Shown here: positions 8,032 to 17,428 of the stretch, one piece after another
Layout: each line of letters opens with the position of its first letter
Position numbering within the stretch: the stretch's first letter is position 1
Assembly: GCA_902763085.1 (NCBI GenBank)
Contig: CACWQW010000011.1
Coordinates: 1 to 32,732 of the forward strand
Length of the DNA: 32,732 bases
Direction of reading: 5' to 3'
Source of the DNA: Dongibacter bovis
GTDB taxonomy: Bacteria > Bacillota > Negativicutes > Selenomonadales > Selenomonadaceae
The notes under the pieces: generated by a model
Database searches by the model: none
The model's input: the letters and a program-made list of their open reading frames with translations, nothing else
What the model was told of the DNA's origin: nothing
Translations under genes and position numbers: made by a program

Positions 8032-9138
8032 ATGCTCGATAAAGAACGACTGATTCCTGCGCTGCCCCACGCCGCCCAACTTCCCGCCATCGTAGAGCCG
8101 CTGCTCCGCTGGTACCGCTATCGCGCGCGTACCCTCCCCTGGCGGGAAACCCCGACGCCCTACCGCATCTGGCTCTCGGAAATCATGCTTCAACAGACGC
8201 GCGTCGCCGCCGTGATCCCCTATTTCACACGCTTCCTCGAAGCGCTGCCCGACGTCAGGGCACTCGCCTCCGTAGACGATGACCGACTGATGAAGCTCTG
8301 GCAAGGACTCGGCTACTACAGCCGTGCGCGCAACCTGAAGAAGGCCGCCATCCTCATCATGGAGGAATACGACGGCAACATCCCTCTCGACTTCCACGCG
8401 CTGCTCTCACTCCCTGGAATCGGCAGGTACACGGCCGCCGCCATCAGTTCGATCGCTGGCGGAGCACCTATCCCAGCTGTCGATGGCAATGTCCTGCGCG
8501 TCGTGACACGCCTCACCCTCTGCCGTGAGGACGTCCTCAAAGACAGCACGAAGCGCCTCATCGAGACGGCTTTACAGCCATGTTATACCGCTGGTCCTTC
8601 CTCCTCCATGCTCAACCAAGCGCTCATGGAGCTCGGTGCCACCGTCTGCGTGCCCAACGGCCTGCCGCATTGCGCCCGCTGTCCGCTCATGCGTCTCTGC
8701 CTGGCCTACGATGCTGCGTGTCCCCAGGATTTCCCCGTCAAGCACGCCAAAAAGCACCGCCGGCAAATAAAGCGGACGGTCCTCCTCATCCGCTGGCAGG
8801 ACCGCATCGCCCTGAAGAAACGGCCCGCGAAAGGGCTGCTCGCGGGTCTCTACGAGCTGCCGAACCTCCCTGGCCATTCCACGCAAGATGAAGTTGTCTC
8901 CTTCCTCCATGGACAAGGATATGAGATTTCTGCCATCCGACCAGATCGATCCGCCCGGCATATCTTCACGCATGTGGAATGGGACATGATTTCCTTCGCT
9001 ATCATGCTCGCGCCGCAAAGCGATCCCTCATCAAAGACGACGGCTCAAAACCGATACCTTTGGGTTTCCCGTCAGGCGCTTGCAGGCTCCTATAGCATCC
9101 CCGCCGCTTTCCAATACTTCCTGCCCGCGCTGTCATGA
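8032..9138 (+). CDS. mutY: A/G-specific adenine DNA glycosylase
   Basis: Removes adenine mispaired with guanine or 8-oxoguanine. 368 residues. Seen: catalytic Glu in SEIMLQQTRV, helix-hairpin-helix LPGIGRYTAAAISS, and the catalytic Asp in VDGNVLRVVTR. The [4Fe-4S] cysteines are in CVPNGLPHCARCPLMRLC, spaced C-x7-C-x2-C-x5-C (E. coli MutY has x6 in the first gap); I recall the x7 form from clostridial relatives. The C-terminal 120 residues form the NUDIX-like domain that recognises 8-oxoG (LKKRPAKGLLAGLYELPN). The frame is open upstream to 7921, but AGGAGG lies 5 bases before ATG 8032. Divergent from ilvN; no clear terminator follows. Confidence 0.95.
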   Translation: MLDKERLIPALPHAAQLPAIVEPLLRWYRYRARTLPWRETPTPYRIWLSEIMLQQTRVAAVIPYFTRFLEALPDVRALASVDDDRLMKLWQGLGYYSRARNLKKAAILIMEEYDGNIPLDFHALLSLPGIGRYTAAAISSIAGGAPIPAVDGNVLRVVTRLTLCREDVLKDSTKRLIETALQPCYTAGPSSSMLNQALMELGATVCVPNGLPHCARCPLMRLCLAYDAACPQDFPVKHAKKHRRQIKRTVLLIRWQDRIALKKRPAKGLLAGLYELPNLPGHSTQDEVVSFLHGQGYEISAIRPDRSARHIFTHVEWDMISFAIMLAPQSDPSSKTTAQNRYLWVSRQALAGSYSIPAAFQYFLPALS

Positions 9139-9177
9139 AGCGGACCGTCATCCGTTTGCCCAAAATTTCAATAGAAA

Positions 9178-9192
9178 GAGGAATCGTTCCTC
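9178..9192 (+). repeat. Small perfect hairpin between mutY and the FIST-MCP gene
   Basis: GAGGAA-TCG-TTCCTC: 6-bp stem, 3-base loop, no U-run after it. The rest of the 134-base gap (9139-9272) shows no other clear signal. Confidence 0.3.
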
Positions 9193-9272
9193 ACCGGGAC
9201 GAATAAGGTATGCATAATCACTTTTTGTTGTACATAGGGATTGTGGTTTTACTGAAAAAAGGATGTGTTACT

Positions 9273-11336
9273 ATGTTATCTATTTTCCGTTCCCACGGAA
9301 CGTCTCCCCTCATCAAGCGCGCTGAGGCCGCCCCAGCGGCCGCCTCCACTGCGGCCGCAAAATCGGAAGAGAACGATATCGCTGCCGCTTACCTGCAGCG
9401 CAACGAACTCGATGCCACGCACCTCGCGCCGTTGCTGCACGTTGCGGGCAGTCCTGCGCTCATGCTCGGCTTCGTTTCTCCCGACCTCTCTCTCGACGAG
9501 GTTGCCGCCGCGCTCAAGCGCGAGTTGCCACAGAGCACCAAACTGCTCCTGATGACCACCGCCGGGGAGCTGTGCCATACCGGGAATACGCCACTCTATC
9601 AACCAGCACCGGAGCAGCGCTCGCGTATCCTGCTCCAATCTTTTTCCAACCGCATGATCGCGCAGACGTACACCATGAACGTGCCGCTGCCGAATAAAGA
9701 CCTGCGCGAAGGAGATGTCAAGACGACGATCACGGAACGCGTCGATGCCATTCGCCAGGAACTCGAGCGACACCAGCCGCCCTTCCGCATCAGCGTGAAC
9801 CATACATTCGCACTCGTCTACATCGACGGGTTATCCGACTGCGAGACGTTTGTCCTGCAGGCGCTCTACGAGACCGGCAAATTCCCCTGCCCGTTCATCG
9901 GCGGCAGCGCCGGTGGAAAGATGGACTTCGCACATACCTATATCTACGATGGCGAAAAGACCGTCGAGAACGCCGCCGTCATCACGCTCGTCCGCTTGGC
10001 GGACGAATATCGCTACGGCATCCTGAAAACGCAATCTGCCAAGCGCACGAATACGACATTCACTGTCACCAGCGCCAACACGGCACTGCGCTACATCAAG
10101 ACCGTTGAGACGGCAGATGGCCGGTCGGTCTCTTTCATCCAGGCCCTCAAAGAGCACTTCCAGGTTGCGACCGTCGATGAGCTGAACGAATGTCTCAAGA
10201 AATACACCTTCGCTTCCGATGTCAGCGGCGAAGATTTCATCCGCACCATCGCCAAGATCGATGAGGCAAATGACCGCATCTATTTCTTCTGCGATGTGGT
10301 GACAGGCGAACGCCTGCACCTGCTCGAGCGTCAATCCCTCGCAAGCACGTTGGCTCCGGCCATCCAGAGGTTCCGCGAGGGCAAGCCCGCGCCCATCGGC
10401 GGCATCCTGAACGATTGCATCCTGCGCCGCCTCGGGTACCCAGAAGAGATCAGGACGCTCCACGCCTTCGACGACGTGCCCGTCGCCGGCTTCTCCAGCT
10501 TCGGCGAGATCGCAGGACTCCACGTCAACGAAACGCTCACTGCCATCATGTTCTACCACGTCGTGGCAGGCACGCCGTTCCATGACGCCTACATCGACCA
10601 ATTCGCCAGGACGTACGCGGACTGCCGCGCCTTCTTCCTCGAGCGCGTCATCAACAAGCAGGCGCATATCGACGCACTCAAGACGAGCCTCGTCGCTCTC
10701 TTCCAGGACTACCAGGCAAAGATGCCCGCCATCACGGGGACCATCCGCCAGATGTCCGGTGATGTGGAGGTCATCAAGGATTCCATCCAACAGATCTCCG
10801 GCGGCATCGACGAGCAGAGCAATCTCTTCTCACAGCTCATCGAGCGCAACCATGAGATCACGCCGAAACTCGATATGCTCTCCCAGAGCACTAAAAAGAT
10901 CGACGGCGTCATGAAGATGATCAACGAGATCGCCGCGCAGACCAACCTGCTCGCGCTGAACGCCGCCATCGAGGCCGCACGTGCCGGAGAGGCCGGCCGC
11001 GGCTTCTCCGTCGTCGCCCAGGAAGTACGTAAGCTGTCGGAAAATACGCAGACGAGCCTCCATACCTCCGATGAAGCCATCCAAGCGCTCCTCCTCGACG
11101 TCAAGCAGATCGACTCCATCCTCGCGGCAAATTCGACGTTCGAAGACAAGGTCAATCAGTTCGGAGAAACCTTTGCCGGACAGATGAAGGAAATGCACCA
11201 GAAACTCGATACTGGCATCCGCCATATCCAAAACTCCACGGATTCCATTCGCGAGCTGGAAACCATCAATCAGACCACGGAGGCACAGCAGGAAAAGCTC
11301 ACCAGCGTCATTCGCAATATCGAGCTTGGCATCTGA
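9273..11336 (+). CDS. FIST-domain soluble methyl-accepting chemotaxis receptor
   Basis: A 687-residue two-part sensor. The N-terminal half is a FIST region: FIST_N at about 55-265 ([34 protein letters not shown]) and FIST_C at about 270-425 ([24 protein letters not shown]). FIST is a predicted small-ligand sensory domain. The C-terminal part is a coiled coil with the conserved MCP hairpin tip at about 550-593 ([35 protein letters not shown]), which contacts CheA/CheW. No membrane span, HAMP or C-terminal methyltransferase tether is seen, so it should be cytoplasmic. I chose ATG 9273 for AAAGGATG about 9 bases upstream. A second ATG at 9210 in the same frame would add 21 residues with a short hydrophobic run ([11 protein letters not shown]) but lacks a proper ribosome site. 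No other chemotaxis gene is nearby. Ligand unknown. Confidence 0.85.
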   Translation: MLSIFRSHGTSPLIKRAEAAPAAASTAAAKSEENDIAAAYLQRNELDATHLAPLLHVAGSPALMLGFVSPDLSLDEVAAALKRELPQSTKLLLMTTAGELCHTGNTPLYQPAPEQRSRILLQSFSNRMIAQTYTMNVPLPNKDLREGDVKTTITERVDAIRQELERHQPPFRISVNHTFALVYIDGLSDCETFVLQALYETGKFPCPFIGGSAGGKMDFAHTYIYDGEKTVENAAVITLVRLADEYRYGILKTQSAKRTNTTFTVTSANTALRYIKTVETADGRSVSFIQALKEHFQVATVDELNECLKKYTFASDVSGEDFIRTIAKIDEANDRIYFFCDVVTGERLHLLERQSLASTLAPAIQRFREGKPAPIGGILNDCILRRLGYPEEIRTLHAFDDVPVAGFSSFGEIAGLHVNETLTAIMFYHVVAGTPFHDAYIDQFARTYADCRAFFLERVINKQAHIDALKTSLVALFQDYQAKMPAITGTIRQMSGDVEVIKDSIQQISGGIDEQSNLFSQLIERNHEITPKLDMLSQSTKKIDGVMKMINEIAAQTNLLALNAAIEAARAGEAGRGFSVVAQEVRKLSENTQTSLHTSDEAIQALLLDVKQIDSILAANSTFEDKVNQFGETFAGQMKEMHQKLDTGIRHIQNSTDSIRELETINQTTEAQQEKLTSVIRNIELGI

Positions 11337-11379
11337 GCATTCCATACAACAAAAACTACATATCAGCACATAAAAAGAA

Positions 11380-11413
11380 CGAGCAGCCGATCTGTCACGA
11401 GATCGGCTGCTCG
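11380..11413. terminator. Bidirectional terminator between the FIST-MCP gene and queA
   Basis: A perfect 14-bp stem (11380-11393 with 11400-11413) around a 6-base loop. On the + strand it is followed by CCTTTTCC; on the minus strand by a longer U-run (TTCTTTTTATG, from A's at 11372-11377). The two flanking genes converge on it. Confidence 0.9.
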
Positions 11414-11433
11414 CCTTTTCCGGTAGGACCTTC

Positions 11434-12531
11434 TTATGCCTCGCCTTTCGCGCGGTGCAAGGCGGCAAGTTCCGCAAGCTCCTGTTCCCGTTCCGCTTGC
11501 GGCTGCTGCGCACAGATATACATCGCATCTCCGAAGGAGAAGAACCTGTATTTCATCGCGACAGCCGTCTCATACGCTTGCAAGACGAACTTCCTACCCG
11601 CAAACGCACTGATGAGCATGATCAGCGTCGATTTCGGCAGATGGAAATTCGTGATGAGCGCATCGACGATCTTGAACTGATAGCCGGGATAAATGAAGAT
11701 TCCTGTCCAGCCGCTCTTGCCGGCAATCTCCCCCGGCGCCGTCGCCGCAGATTCCAGCGTACGAATAGAAGTCGTTCCGACGGCGATGACGCGGTGCCCT
11801 GCCTTCTTGGTATCCATGATGAGTTTTGCCGTTTCCTCGGAGATGTGATAGAACTCCTTATGCATCTCATGCTCTTCGATATGCTCAACGTTGACAGGAC
11901 GGAACGTCCCGAGCCCGACATGCAGTGTCACGAAGCCGAGATGGACGCCCATGGCTTCGAGCTCTTTCATCTGTTCTTTCGTGAAGTGCAGGCCGGCCGT
12001 AGGGGCAGCTGCCGATCCCTCTTCCCGGTTGTAGACCGTCTGATAGCGCTCCTTATCTTCCAATTTCTCATGGATATAAGGCGGCAGCGGCGTCTCTCCG
12101 AGCCGGTCGAGGATCTCCTCGAAGATCCCCTCATAGCGGAATTCCACGATGCGCCCGCCGAACTCCGTATGCTCGGTCACGACACAGGAGAGCTCATCAC
12201 TGAAATTGATGACATTGCCGACCTGCGCCTTCTTCCCCGGTTTGACCAGCGTTTCCCAGTGATCGGCATCCAGACGGCGCAGAAGGAAGACCTCCACCTT
12301 GCCGCCCGTCTGATCGCGATGGCCGATCAGGCGCGCCGGCATCACGCGCGTATCATTGAAAATCAATGTATCTCCCGGCTCGACATACTGCTTCAGGTTA
12401 TAGAAATGATCGTGGCCGATCGTCTTCTTCACAGGATCGAGCACCATGAGCCTAGATGCATTCCTCGGCTCGATCGGCGTCTGTGCAATGCGCTCTTCCG
12501 GAAGTTCATAATCAAAATCGGATAATAGCAT
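11434..12531 (-). CDS. queA: S-adenosylmethionine:tRNA ribosyltransferase-isomerase
   Basis: Transfers and rearranges the ribosyl part of SAM onto preQ1-modified tRNA to give epoxyqueuosine. 365 residues; the last 20 or so ([18 protein letters not shown]) are a charged tail after the usual end. Seen: [27 protein letters not shown] at the N-terminus, [14 protein letters not shown], and [10 protein letters not shown] with the following [13 protein letters not shown] at 12531 with AGGAG 7 bases upstream, 15 bases after spoIID. Its product is the substrate for QueH, encoded two genes upstream in the same direction. Confidence 0.96.
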   Translation of the reverse strand: MLLSDFDYELPEERIAQTPIEPRNASRLMVLDPVKKTIGHDHFYNLKQYVEPGDTLIFNDTRVMPARLIGHRDQTGGKVEVFLLRRLDADHWETLVKPGKKAQVGNVINFSDELSCVVTEHTEFGGRIVEFRYEGIFEEILDRLGETPLPPYIHEKLEDKERYQTVYNREEGSAAAPTAGLHFTKEQMKELEAMGVHLGFVTLHVGLGTFRPVNVEHIEEHEMHKEFYHISEETAKLIMDTKKAGHRVIAVGTTSIRTLESAATAPGEIAGKSGWTGIFIYPGYQFKIVDALITNFHLPKSTLIMLISAFAGRKFVLQAYETAVAMKYRFFSFGDAMYICAQQPQAEREQELAELAALHRAKGEA

Positions 12532-12546
12532 CCTGAATCTCCTGCC

Positions 12547-13728
12547 TTACTCTTTATATAGCTGTTTCATCTCCACACCCTGATAGTAATGGGTGAGGAT
12601 GGCTTGCGCCTTGGTTCCTTTCTCCGCGTACGCCTTTGCGCCCCATTGCGACAGCCCGAGACCATGGCCAGCACCATAGCCCGTCGCCAGGACCCGGTTC
12701 CCCTCGATGCGCAGGGAAAACAGCGTGCTGTCGAGCTGGAAAAGGCTGCGAAGCTCGTTGCCGCTCAAGCGGAGTGTACCGCGCGTACCGACGAACGTGA
12801 CGCTTTTCACTCGTCCGGACGACGCGCGATCATCTGCCCGTTTTCCAATCTGCAGCGGCGAGAGCTTGATGCGCTTCAGCGTACCGATCGTTCCCTTGGC
12901 AGCGAGCTTGGCAGAAAATGCCTCGAGGGTCCATTCCCTGTGCCAGGGCTTCGTCGCCGTCTGCATCTCTGACGCTGCGCGCAAATAGGGGATCCGACTT
13001 CCCCAGACGTCTTCACTGTTCTCCGTCATACCACCGGAATCCGTATGGAAGACCGCATCCACCAGGCGTCCCTGATACGTCATCACCTGTCCGTACGTCG
13101 CTTGGACAGCAGCCGTGCTGGCATCCCGTTCCCCGGCAATGCCCGTGTAGGTCTGGCAATGCGTCGTCGCACAGAGGTCGAAGCCATCTGCCTGATGTCT
13201 GCCGCGATTCGCCAGGGCAAACGTCCGCGCGGCGATGGCCTGCGCCTTCTCTGCCTCAGCGGGCCACTCCGGCGGCATCTCGCTGGGCAGGACGCTCTTA
13301 ACATACGCTTCGGCAGGGATATCATTCACGACCGTGAATCCCCCCTGATGGCGAACGAGACGGAGCTCACCGCGGTACGACCTGCCATTGACAGAAACAA
13401 TCATCTCTCCCTTTTCCTTGTCCGCTTTGAGTGCAAGCGTCTTCCCCGAGAACCGTTTGCCATTCACGAGGAACCCACCGCTCTCCACAGCAACGGTCAG
13501 CGTCGTACCACGTGGCAGGTTGCGCAGAACCTTTTCATCGAGAGAAAGATTGGCGGCTCCCTGACGGACCGCCAGCGACGCCGTAGTCTGCCCCTCCAGC
13601 AAGCCGATGGCAAGAGACGGCTGCCAGGCCGCTTGTACAGCGCCGAGCGGCAAGACCGAAAGCGCAAGCAAAAGCAACATCATGGCGCGCAGGATTCCCT
13701 TCACTCGGTGCACGCACCGTTCCTTCAT
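12547..13728 (-). CDS. SpoIID/LytB-domain protein (secreted lytic transglycosylase-like)
   Basis: A 393-residue exported protein: signal peptide residues 1-33 (positive n-region, hydrophobic LLLLALSVLPLGAVQA). The SpoIID domain includes YVKSVLPSEMPPEWP (E150 is the position of the catalytic Glu in SpoIID) with AQAIAARTFALAN, the CATTHCQTYTGI segment with paired Cys, VDAVFHTDSGGMTENSEDVWG, and the C-terminal GYGAGHGLGLSQWGA. SpoIID cleaves denuded glycan during sporulation in Firmicutes; in a non-sporulating relative the role could be general wall remodelling, which is an inference. The frame is open to 13851, but I start at ATG 13728, with GGGGGAG about 7 bases upstream and ATGA overlap with queH. 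Queuosine genes flank it on both sides. Confidence 0.88.
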   Translation of the reverse strand: MKERCVHRVKGILRAMMLLLLALSVLPLGAVQAAWQPSLAIGLLEGQTTASLAVRQGAANLSLDEKVLRNLPRGTTLTVAVESGGFLVNGKRFSGKTLALKADKEKGEMIVSVNGRSYRGELRLVRHQGGFTVVNDIPAEAYVKSVLPSEMPPEWPAEAEKAQAIAARTFALANRGRHQADGFDLCATTHCQTYTGIAGERDASTAAVQATYGQVMTYQGRLVDAVFHTDSGGMTENSEDVWGSRIPYLRAASEMQTATKPWHREWTLEAFSAKLAAKGTIGTLKRIKLSPLQIGKRADDRASSGRVKSVTFVGTRGTLRLSGNELRSLFQLDSTLFSLRIEGNRVLATGYGAGHGLGLSQWGAKAYAEKGTKAQAILTHYYQGVEMKQLYKE

Positions 13729-14345
13729 GCTAGGTCTCCCCCTTTCGCTGCCAAAGCCAGGCGCGCGCGTTTCTTCGCCCGGTTTTCCTTCCGCTTCCTT
13801 TTCAGGTATTCCTTGCTGTATCGCTCTTCTTCCGAGAACACGCAACCGCAATAGGGCTGACGGTAGAGCTCTAAGTCATGGCTGATGTCGATCCCCTCCT
13901 GCCAACCGGAACGGAAATCTTCATAATAGAACGAAACGCCATATTCTCTGGCGAAACGCTCTGCCGTGCGCTTCATGAGATCATGCTGCTGGTAGATGCT
14001 GTAGAAAAGCGTAGATGTGAACGCATCATACCCGGCTTCACTCGCATAGCGCGCCGTCTGCTGCAACCGCCAAGTGTAGCACATCGTGCAGCGGCCGTTC
14101 GGACGCGCTTCCGCCGGTAAGGCGCGCCGCAGGAATTCATGCAGGGCATAATGCTCGTCCGTATGGAGTTTCATCCCGACTTTCTCGGCAAATTCCTTCG
14201 CCGTATCGAGACGATGTTTCCACTCTTTATAAGGATGGATATTGGGATTGAAGAAATATCCCTCTGGCTCGATGCCTTCTTCCCGCAGACGCTTGACAGG
14301 ATAGCAGGCGCAGGGACCACAACAGAGGTGCAGCAAGAGTCTCAT
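13725..14345 (-). CDS. queH: Epoxyqueuosine reductase QueH (DUF208)
   Basis: Reduces epoxyqueuosine to queuosine in tRNA; the non-cobalamin replacement for QueG. 206 residues. Seen: [17 protein letters not shown] at the N-terminus (C8, C9, C12), RCTMCY (C86/C89) and a late YCGC; these cysteines fit the metal/Fe-S ligands of the family. [11 protein letters not shown] is another family hallmark. ATG at 14345 overlaps the ruvB stop as ATGA, and its own stop overlaps spoIID the same way. Together with queA it supplies the two last queuosine steps. Confidence 0.93.
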   Translation of the reverse strand: MRLLLHLCCGPCACYPVKRLREEGIEPEGYFFNPNIHPYKEWKHRLDTAKEFAEKVGMKLHTDEHYALHEFLRRALPAEARPNGRCTMCYTWRLQQTARYASEAGYDAFTSTLFYSIYQQHDLMKRTAERFAREYGVSFYYEDFRSGWQEGIDISHDLELYRQPYCGCVFSEEERYSKEYLKRKRKENRAKKRARLALAAKGGDLA

Positions 14346-15379
14346 ACGTCTCCCCTGCCTTCCCCCGGTACCTGAATTCCCAGATGACGATAGGCCGCTG
14401 CCGTCGCGACGCGCCCCCGCGGGGTCCGGTTCAAGAATCCCAGCTGGATGAGGAACGGCTCATAGACATCTTCGATCGTATCCGTCGCCTCACTGATGGC
14501 TGCCGCGAGCGTGTCGAGCCCGACGGGACCACCAGCGAATTTCTTGATGATGGTCGTGAGCATCCGACGATCGATATGATCGAGTCCGCAGCCATCGATC
14601 TCGAGCATTGCCAGTGCCCTGTCCGCAATTGCATCCGTGATGACTCCCTCTCCTTCGATCTGCGCGACATCGCGCACGCGCTTCAGCAAGCGATTCGCGA
14701 TGCGCGGCGTGCCACGCGAGCGCTTGGCAATCTCCAGCGCCCCCTGCGGTTCGATGGGAATCTTGAGGATCTCTGCTGCCCGCTTGATGATGGTCACGAG
14801 TGCTTCCGGCGTATAGTATTCCAGCCGCGAAATCACCCCGAAACGATCGCGTAGAGGAGGCGCCAATGCTCCCGCCTTCGTCGTCGCGCCGATCAGGGTG
14901 AAGGGCGCGATGTCGAGGCGGATGGAACGCGCACTCGGCCCCTTGCCGATGATGATGTCCAGCGCGAAATCCTCCATGGCAGAATAAAGCACTTCCTCTA
15001 CGCTTCGAGGAAGGCGGTGGATCTCATCGATGAACAGGACGTCCCTCTCTTCCAAGTTCGTGAGCAGCGCAGCCAGATCTCCTTGACGCTCGATGGCAGG
15101 CCCGGAAGTCTGGCGGAAATTCACGCCGAGCTCATTGGCAATGATGCCGGCAAGCGTGGTCTTCCCCAATCCCGGCGGCCCATAGAGCAGGACGTGGTCC
15201 AGTGCTTCTCCACGGGAAAGCGCCGCCTTGATGAAGATGGAAAGATTCGCCTTCGCCTTATCCTGTCCGATGTACTCCGCCAGGCGATGCGGCCGCAAAC
15301 TGTACTGCCAATCATCCGCACGCTGTGCGTCCTGCGAGATCACCCGCTCCGCAGGCTCATCAAATGAAAAATCTTCCAC
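14342..15379 (-). CDS. ruvB: Holliday junction branch-migration DNA helicase RuvB
   Basis: AAA+ motor that drives branch migration with RuvA. 345 residues. Seen: Walker [13 protein letters not shown], Walker B FIDEIHRL, sensor IGATTKAG followed by the arginine-finger region RDRFG, and the C-terminal winged helix ending in [13 protein letters not shown]. The start is GTG at 15379 ([13 protein letters not shown]) with AGGAGG 6 bases upstream. The 76-base gap from ruvA shows only weak hairpins. Third gene of ruvC-ruvA-ruvB. Confidence 0.97.
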   Translation of the reverse strand: MEDFSFDEPAERVISQDAQRADDWQYSLRPHRLAEYIGQDKAKANLSIFIKAALSRGEALDHVLLYGPPGLGKTTLAGIIANELGVNFRQTSGPAIERQGDLAALLTNLEERDVLFIDEIHRLPRSVEEVLYSAMEDFALDIIIGKGPSARSIRLDIAPFTLIGATTKAGALAPPLRDRFGVISRLEYYTPEALVTIIKRAAEILKIPIEPQGALEIAKRSRGTPRIANRLLKRVRDVAQIEGEGVITDAIADRALAMLEIDGCGLDHIDRRMLTTIIKKFAGGPVGLDTLAAAISEATDTIEDVYEPFLIQLGFLNRTPRGRVATAAAYRHLGIQVPGEGRGDV

Positions 15380-15455
15380 CGGTCTCCTCCTCTCCCTTGA
15401 TTGGCCACGCCCCTACCCTCGCAGGGACCGTGCCATATATCCCGGGATGCGCACC

Positions 15456-16055
15456 TCATCGCGCATGTCCGAGCTTCTTGAGTGCCAATCGGATGGCTTC
15501 CTCCGTTGTCTCACATTTGCCAAGCTGTTTGAGCACTGGCGCGATCTCCGATGAGGCATAGCCCAGGGATTCCAGAGCGGCAGCGGCCTCAGGCACGACG
15601 CCTTCCGCGACGGCAGACGTCTCTCTAAAGCTGACATCGTCCTCTTCAGAGGGTGAAAACGCCAGCTTATCCTTGAGCTCTAGGATCAGTCGCTCCGCCG
15701 ACTTCTTGCCGATGCCGGGGAGCTTCGTGAGCACGGTCGCCTGCTGGTTGGCAATCGCACTGCAAAGGCTCGAGAGCGTCGTCGAAGAAAGGATCCCGAG
15801 CGCAACTCTTGGTCCTATGCCAGAGACACCGATCAGGTGGAGGAACACATCGTATTCCTCCTGCGTCGCAAATCCATAGAGCTGCAGCGCATCCTCGCGG
15901 ACAGAAAGATACGTGAAGAGCAGCGCTGGCTCTCCTTGACGGAGCTTGGCACGCGTCATTCCCGAGACGGATACACGATACCCCACGCCCTGCACATCTA
16001 GGAGGCAATCGTCGGTAAAAAGATAGGCGACAGTCCCCCGCAAAAATCCGATCAT
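15456..16055 (-). CDS. ruvA: Holliday junction-binding protein RuvA
   Basis: Tetrameric four-way-junction binding subunit. 199 residues from the conserved start MIGFLRGTV (family pattern MIGxLRG). Two helix-hairpin-helix motifs are visible (LIGVSGIGPRVALGILSS and LPGIGKKSAERLILELKDK), then an acidic linker and the C-terminal domain III (AAALESLGYASSEIAPVL), which contacts RuvB. ATG at 16055; an ATG one codon upstream (16058) overlaps the ruvC stop and is equally placed for GGAGG. Confidence 0.96.
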   Translation of the reverse strand: MIGFLRGTVAYLFTDDCLLDVQGVGYRVSVSGMTRAKLRQGEPALLFTYLSVREDALQLYGFATQEEYDVFLHLIGVSGIGPRVALGILSSTTLSSLCSAIANQQATVLTKLPGIGKKSAERLILELKDKLAFSPSEEDDVSFRETSAVAEGVVPEAAAALESLGYASSEIAPVLKQLGKCETTEEAIRLALKKLGHAR

Positions 16056-16546
16056 CATTGATTCCTCCACGCAACGCTGCGCAAGCAATACGTCGTGCAT
16101 ATCGCGATGGCGAGCGCATCTGCCGTATCATCCGGCTTCGGCGGCTCTGCAAGGTGCAGGAGCTTCGTCACCATGTAGATGACTTGCTGTTTCGTCGCCT
16201 TGCCATAGCCTGTGACATCGAGCTTGATCTGCATGGGTGTTCGCTCGACCAGGCGCAAGCCGTTCTTGGCAGCGGCGAGCAGGACGATGCCACGCGCCTG
16301 CCCTACGGGAATGGCCGTCGTGACATTCCGGTTGAAAAAAAGTTTCTCCACGCCCATGACGTCCGGATGATATTTCTTGATGAGCCCATCGAGCTCATCG
16401 AAGATCTTCATGAGCCGGTCCTCCATCCGCATGTCGGGCGTAGTGAAAATAGATCCGTAGGCAAGCGGCACGAGGCGGCTGCCCCGCACCTCCACGAACC
16501 CATAGCCGCAGATCGCTGTCCCCGGATCGATTCCCAATGCTATCAT
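16055..16546 (-). CDS. ruvC: Crossover junction endodeoxyribonuclease RuvC
   Basis: Resolves Holliday junctions. 163 residues, RNase H fold. Acidic active-site residues are visible in LGIDPGTAICGYG (first Asp), GVEKLFFNRN (Glu) and KPDDTADALAIAIC (C-terminal Asp pair). The longer reading with GTG at 16558 is unlikely, because the AGGAGA there is only one base away; ATG 16546 matches the family start. Translation of ruvA likely couples to it (ATGA). Confidence 0.95.
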   Translation of the reverse strand: MIALGIDPGTAICGYGFVEVRGSRLVPLAYGSIFTTPDMRMEDRLMKIFDELDGLIKKYHPDVMGVEKLFFNRNVTTAIPVGQARGIVLLAAAKNGLRLVERTPMQIKLDVTGYGKATKQQVIYMVTKLLHLAEPPKPDDTADALAIAICTTYCLRSVAWRNQ

Positions 16547-16612
16547 GCTCTCTTCCACTCTCCTGCCGCAACACCTGCACGAGTACTCTTCACTTCTGCC
16601 TGATACAGGAAA

Positions 16613-16636
16613 ATGGGCTCAACAAGTTGAGCCCAT
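16613..16636 (-). terminator. Terminator after yebC
   Basis: ATGGGCTCAAC and GTTGAGCCCAT form an 11-bp palindrome (effective stem about 9 bp with a small loop), followed on the minus strand by TTTTCC. It begins about 17 bases past the yebC stop. Confidence 0.8.
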
Positions 16637-16652
16637 CCGTCTTGAGAAAAGA

Positions 16653-17384
16653 TTACTCCTCGTCGATATCGTAATTGCTGTACACGTTCTGTACGTCGTC
16701 ATTCTCTTCCAGGGCATCCACGAGCTGCTGCATCTTATCTGCATCCTTGCCCTCGAGATGGACTGTCGTGTCGGGAACCATCGTGACCTCAGCCGAAGCC
16801 GTCTCAATGCCCTTTTCACCCAGGGCCTTCTCGATGTCATCGAAAGCCTCCGGCTCCGCCGTGATCTCGAAGACCTCGCCTTCCGAACTCATATCCTCAG
16901 CGCCTGCATCGAGGACGAGCTCCATGAGCGCATCTTCATCATCGAAAACATCTTTCTCTACGATGAAAACGGCCTTTTTCTTGAACATCCAGGCAACGCA
17001 GCCATCCTGTCCGAGATTACCGCCGTACTTCGAGAAGAGATGACGCACATCCGCCGCCGTCCTGTTGCGGTTGTCCGTAAGGATATCGAGCATGACGGCC
17101 GTGCCAGCAGGACCATAGCCCTCATACATGAGCTCTTCATAATTCCCGCTCTCGCTGTTGCCAAGTCCCTTCTCGATTGCGCGCTTGATGTTATCCTTCG
17201 GGATATTGTTCGATTTCGCTTTGGAAAGTGCCAGCTTCAGGCGCATATTGCCCGTGGGATCCGCACCGCCCATACGGACGGCAATCGTGATCTCACGGCC
17301 GATCTTCGTCGTGATCTTGCCGCGGATCGCGTCGTTGGCTCCCTTCTTGCGTTTGATGTTTGCCCATTTAGAATGTCCTGACAT
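16653..17384 (-). CDS. yebC: YebC/PmpR/TACO1-family protein
   Basis: 243 residues from MSGHSKWANIKRKKGANDA, the invariant family start. Also seen: KIGREITIAVRMGG, NIPKDNIKRAIEKG, YEGYGPAGTAVM, NRTAADVRHLFSKYGGNLG. Long annotated as a DNA-binding regulator; recent work on relatives points to a ribosome-associated role relieving stalls, so the exact job here is not certain. An upstream TTG reading (17405) is rejected because the ATG has AAGGAG in front of it, although with a long spacing of about 12. It follows tyrS by 44 bases and is closed by a terminator. Confidence 0.95.
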   Translation of the reverse strand: MSGHSKWANIKRKKGANDAIRGKITTKIGREITIAVRMGGADPTGNMRLKLALSKAKSNNIPKDNIKRAIEKGLGNSESGNYEELMYEGYGPAGTAVMLDILTDNRNRTAADVRHLFSKYGGNLGQDGCVAWMFKKKAVFIVEKDVFDDEDALMELVLDAGAEDMSSEGEVFEITAEPEAFDDIEKALGEKGIETASAEVTMVPDTTVHLEGKDADKMQQLVDALEENDDVQNVYSNYDIDEE

Positions 17385-17428
17385 AAAAGAACACCGCTCC
17401 TTCAATCAACATTAACTGAAATAGTTTA

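Noticed and set aside
9210..9272. Upstream ATG start for the FIST-MCP gene
   Set aside because: The AAGG there is only one base from the ATG; the ATG at 9273 has a better-placed ribosome site. Kept as an open question in the findings.
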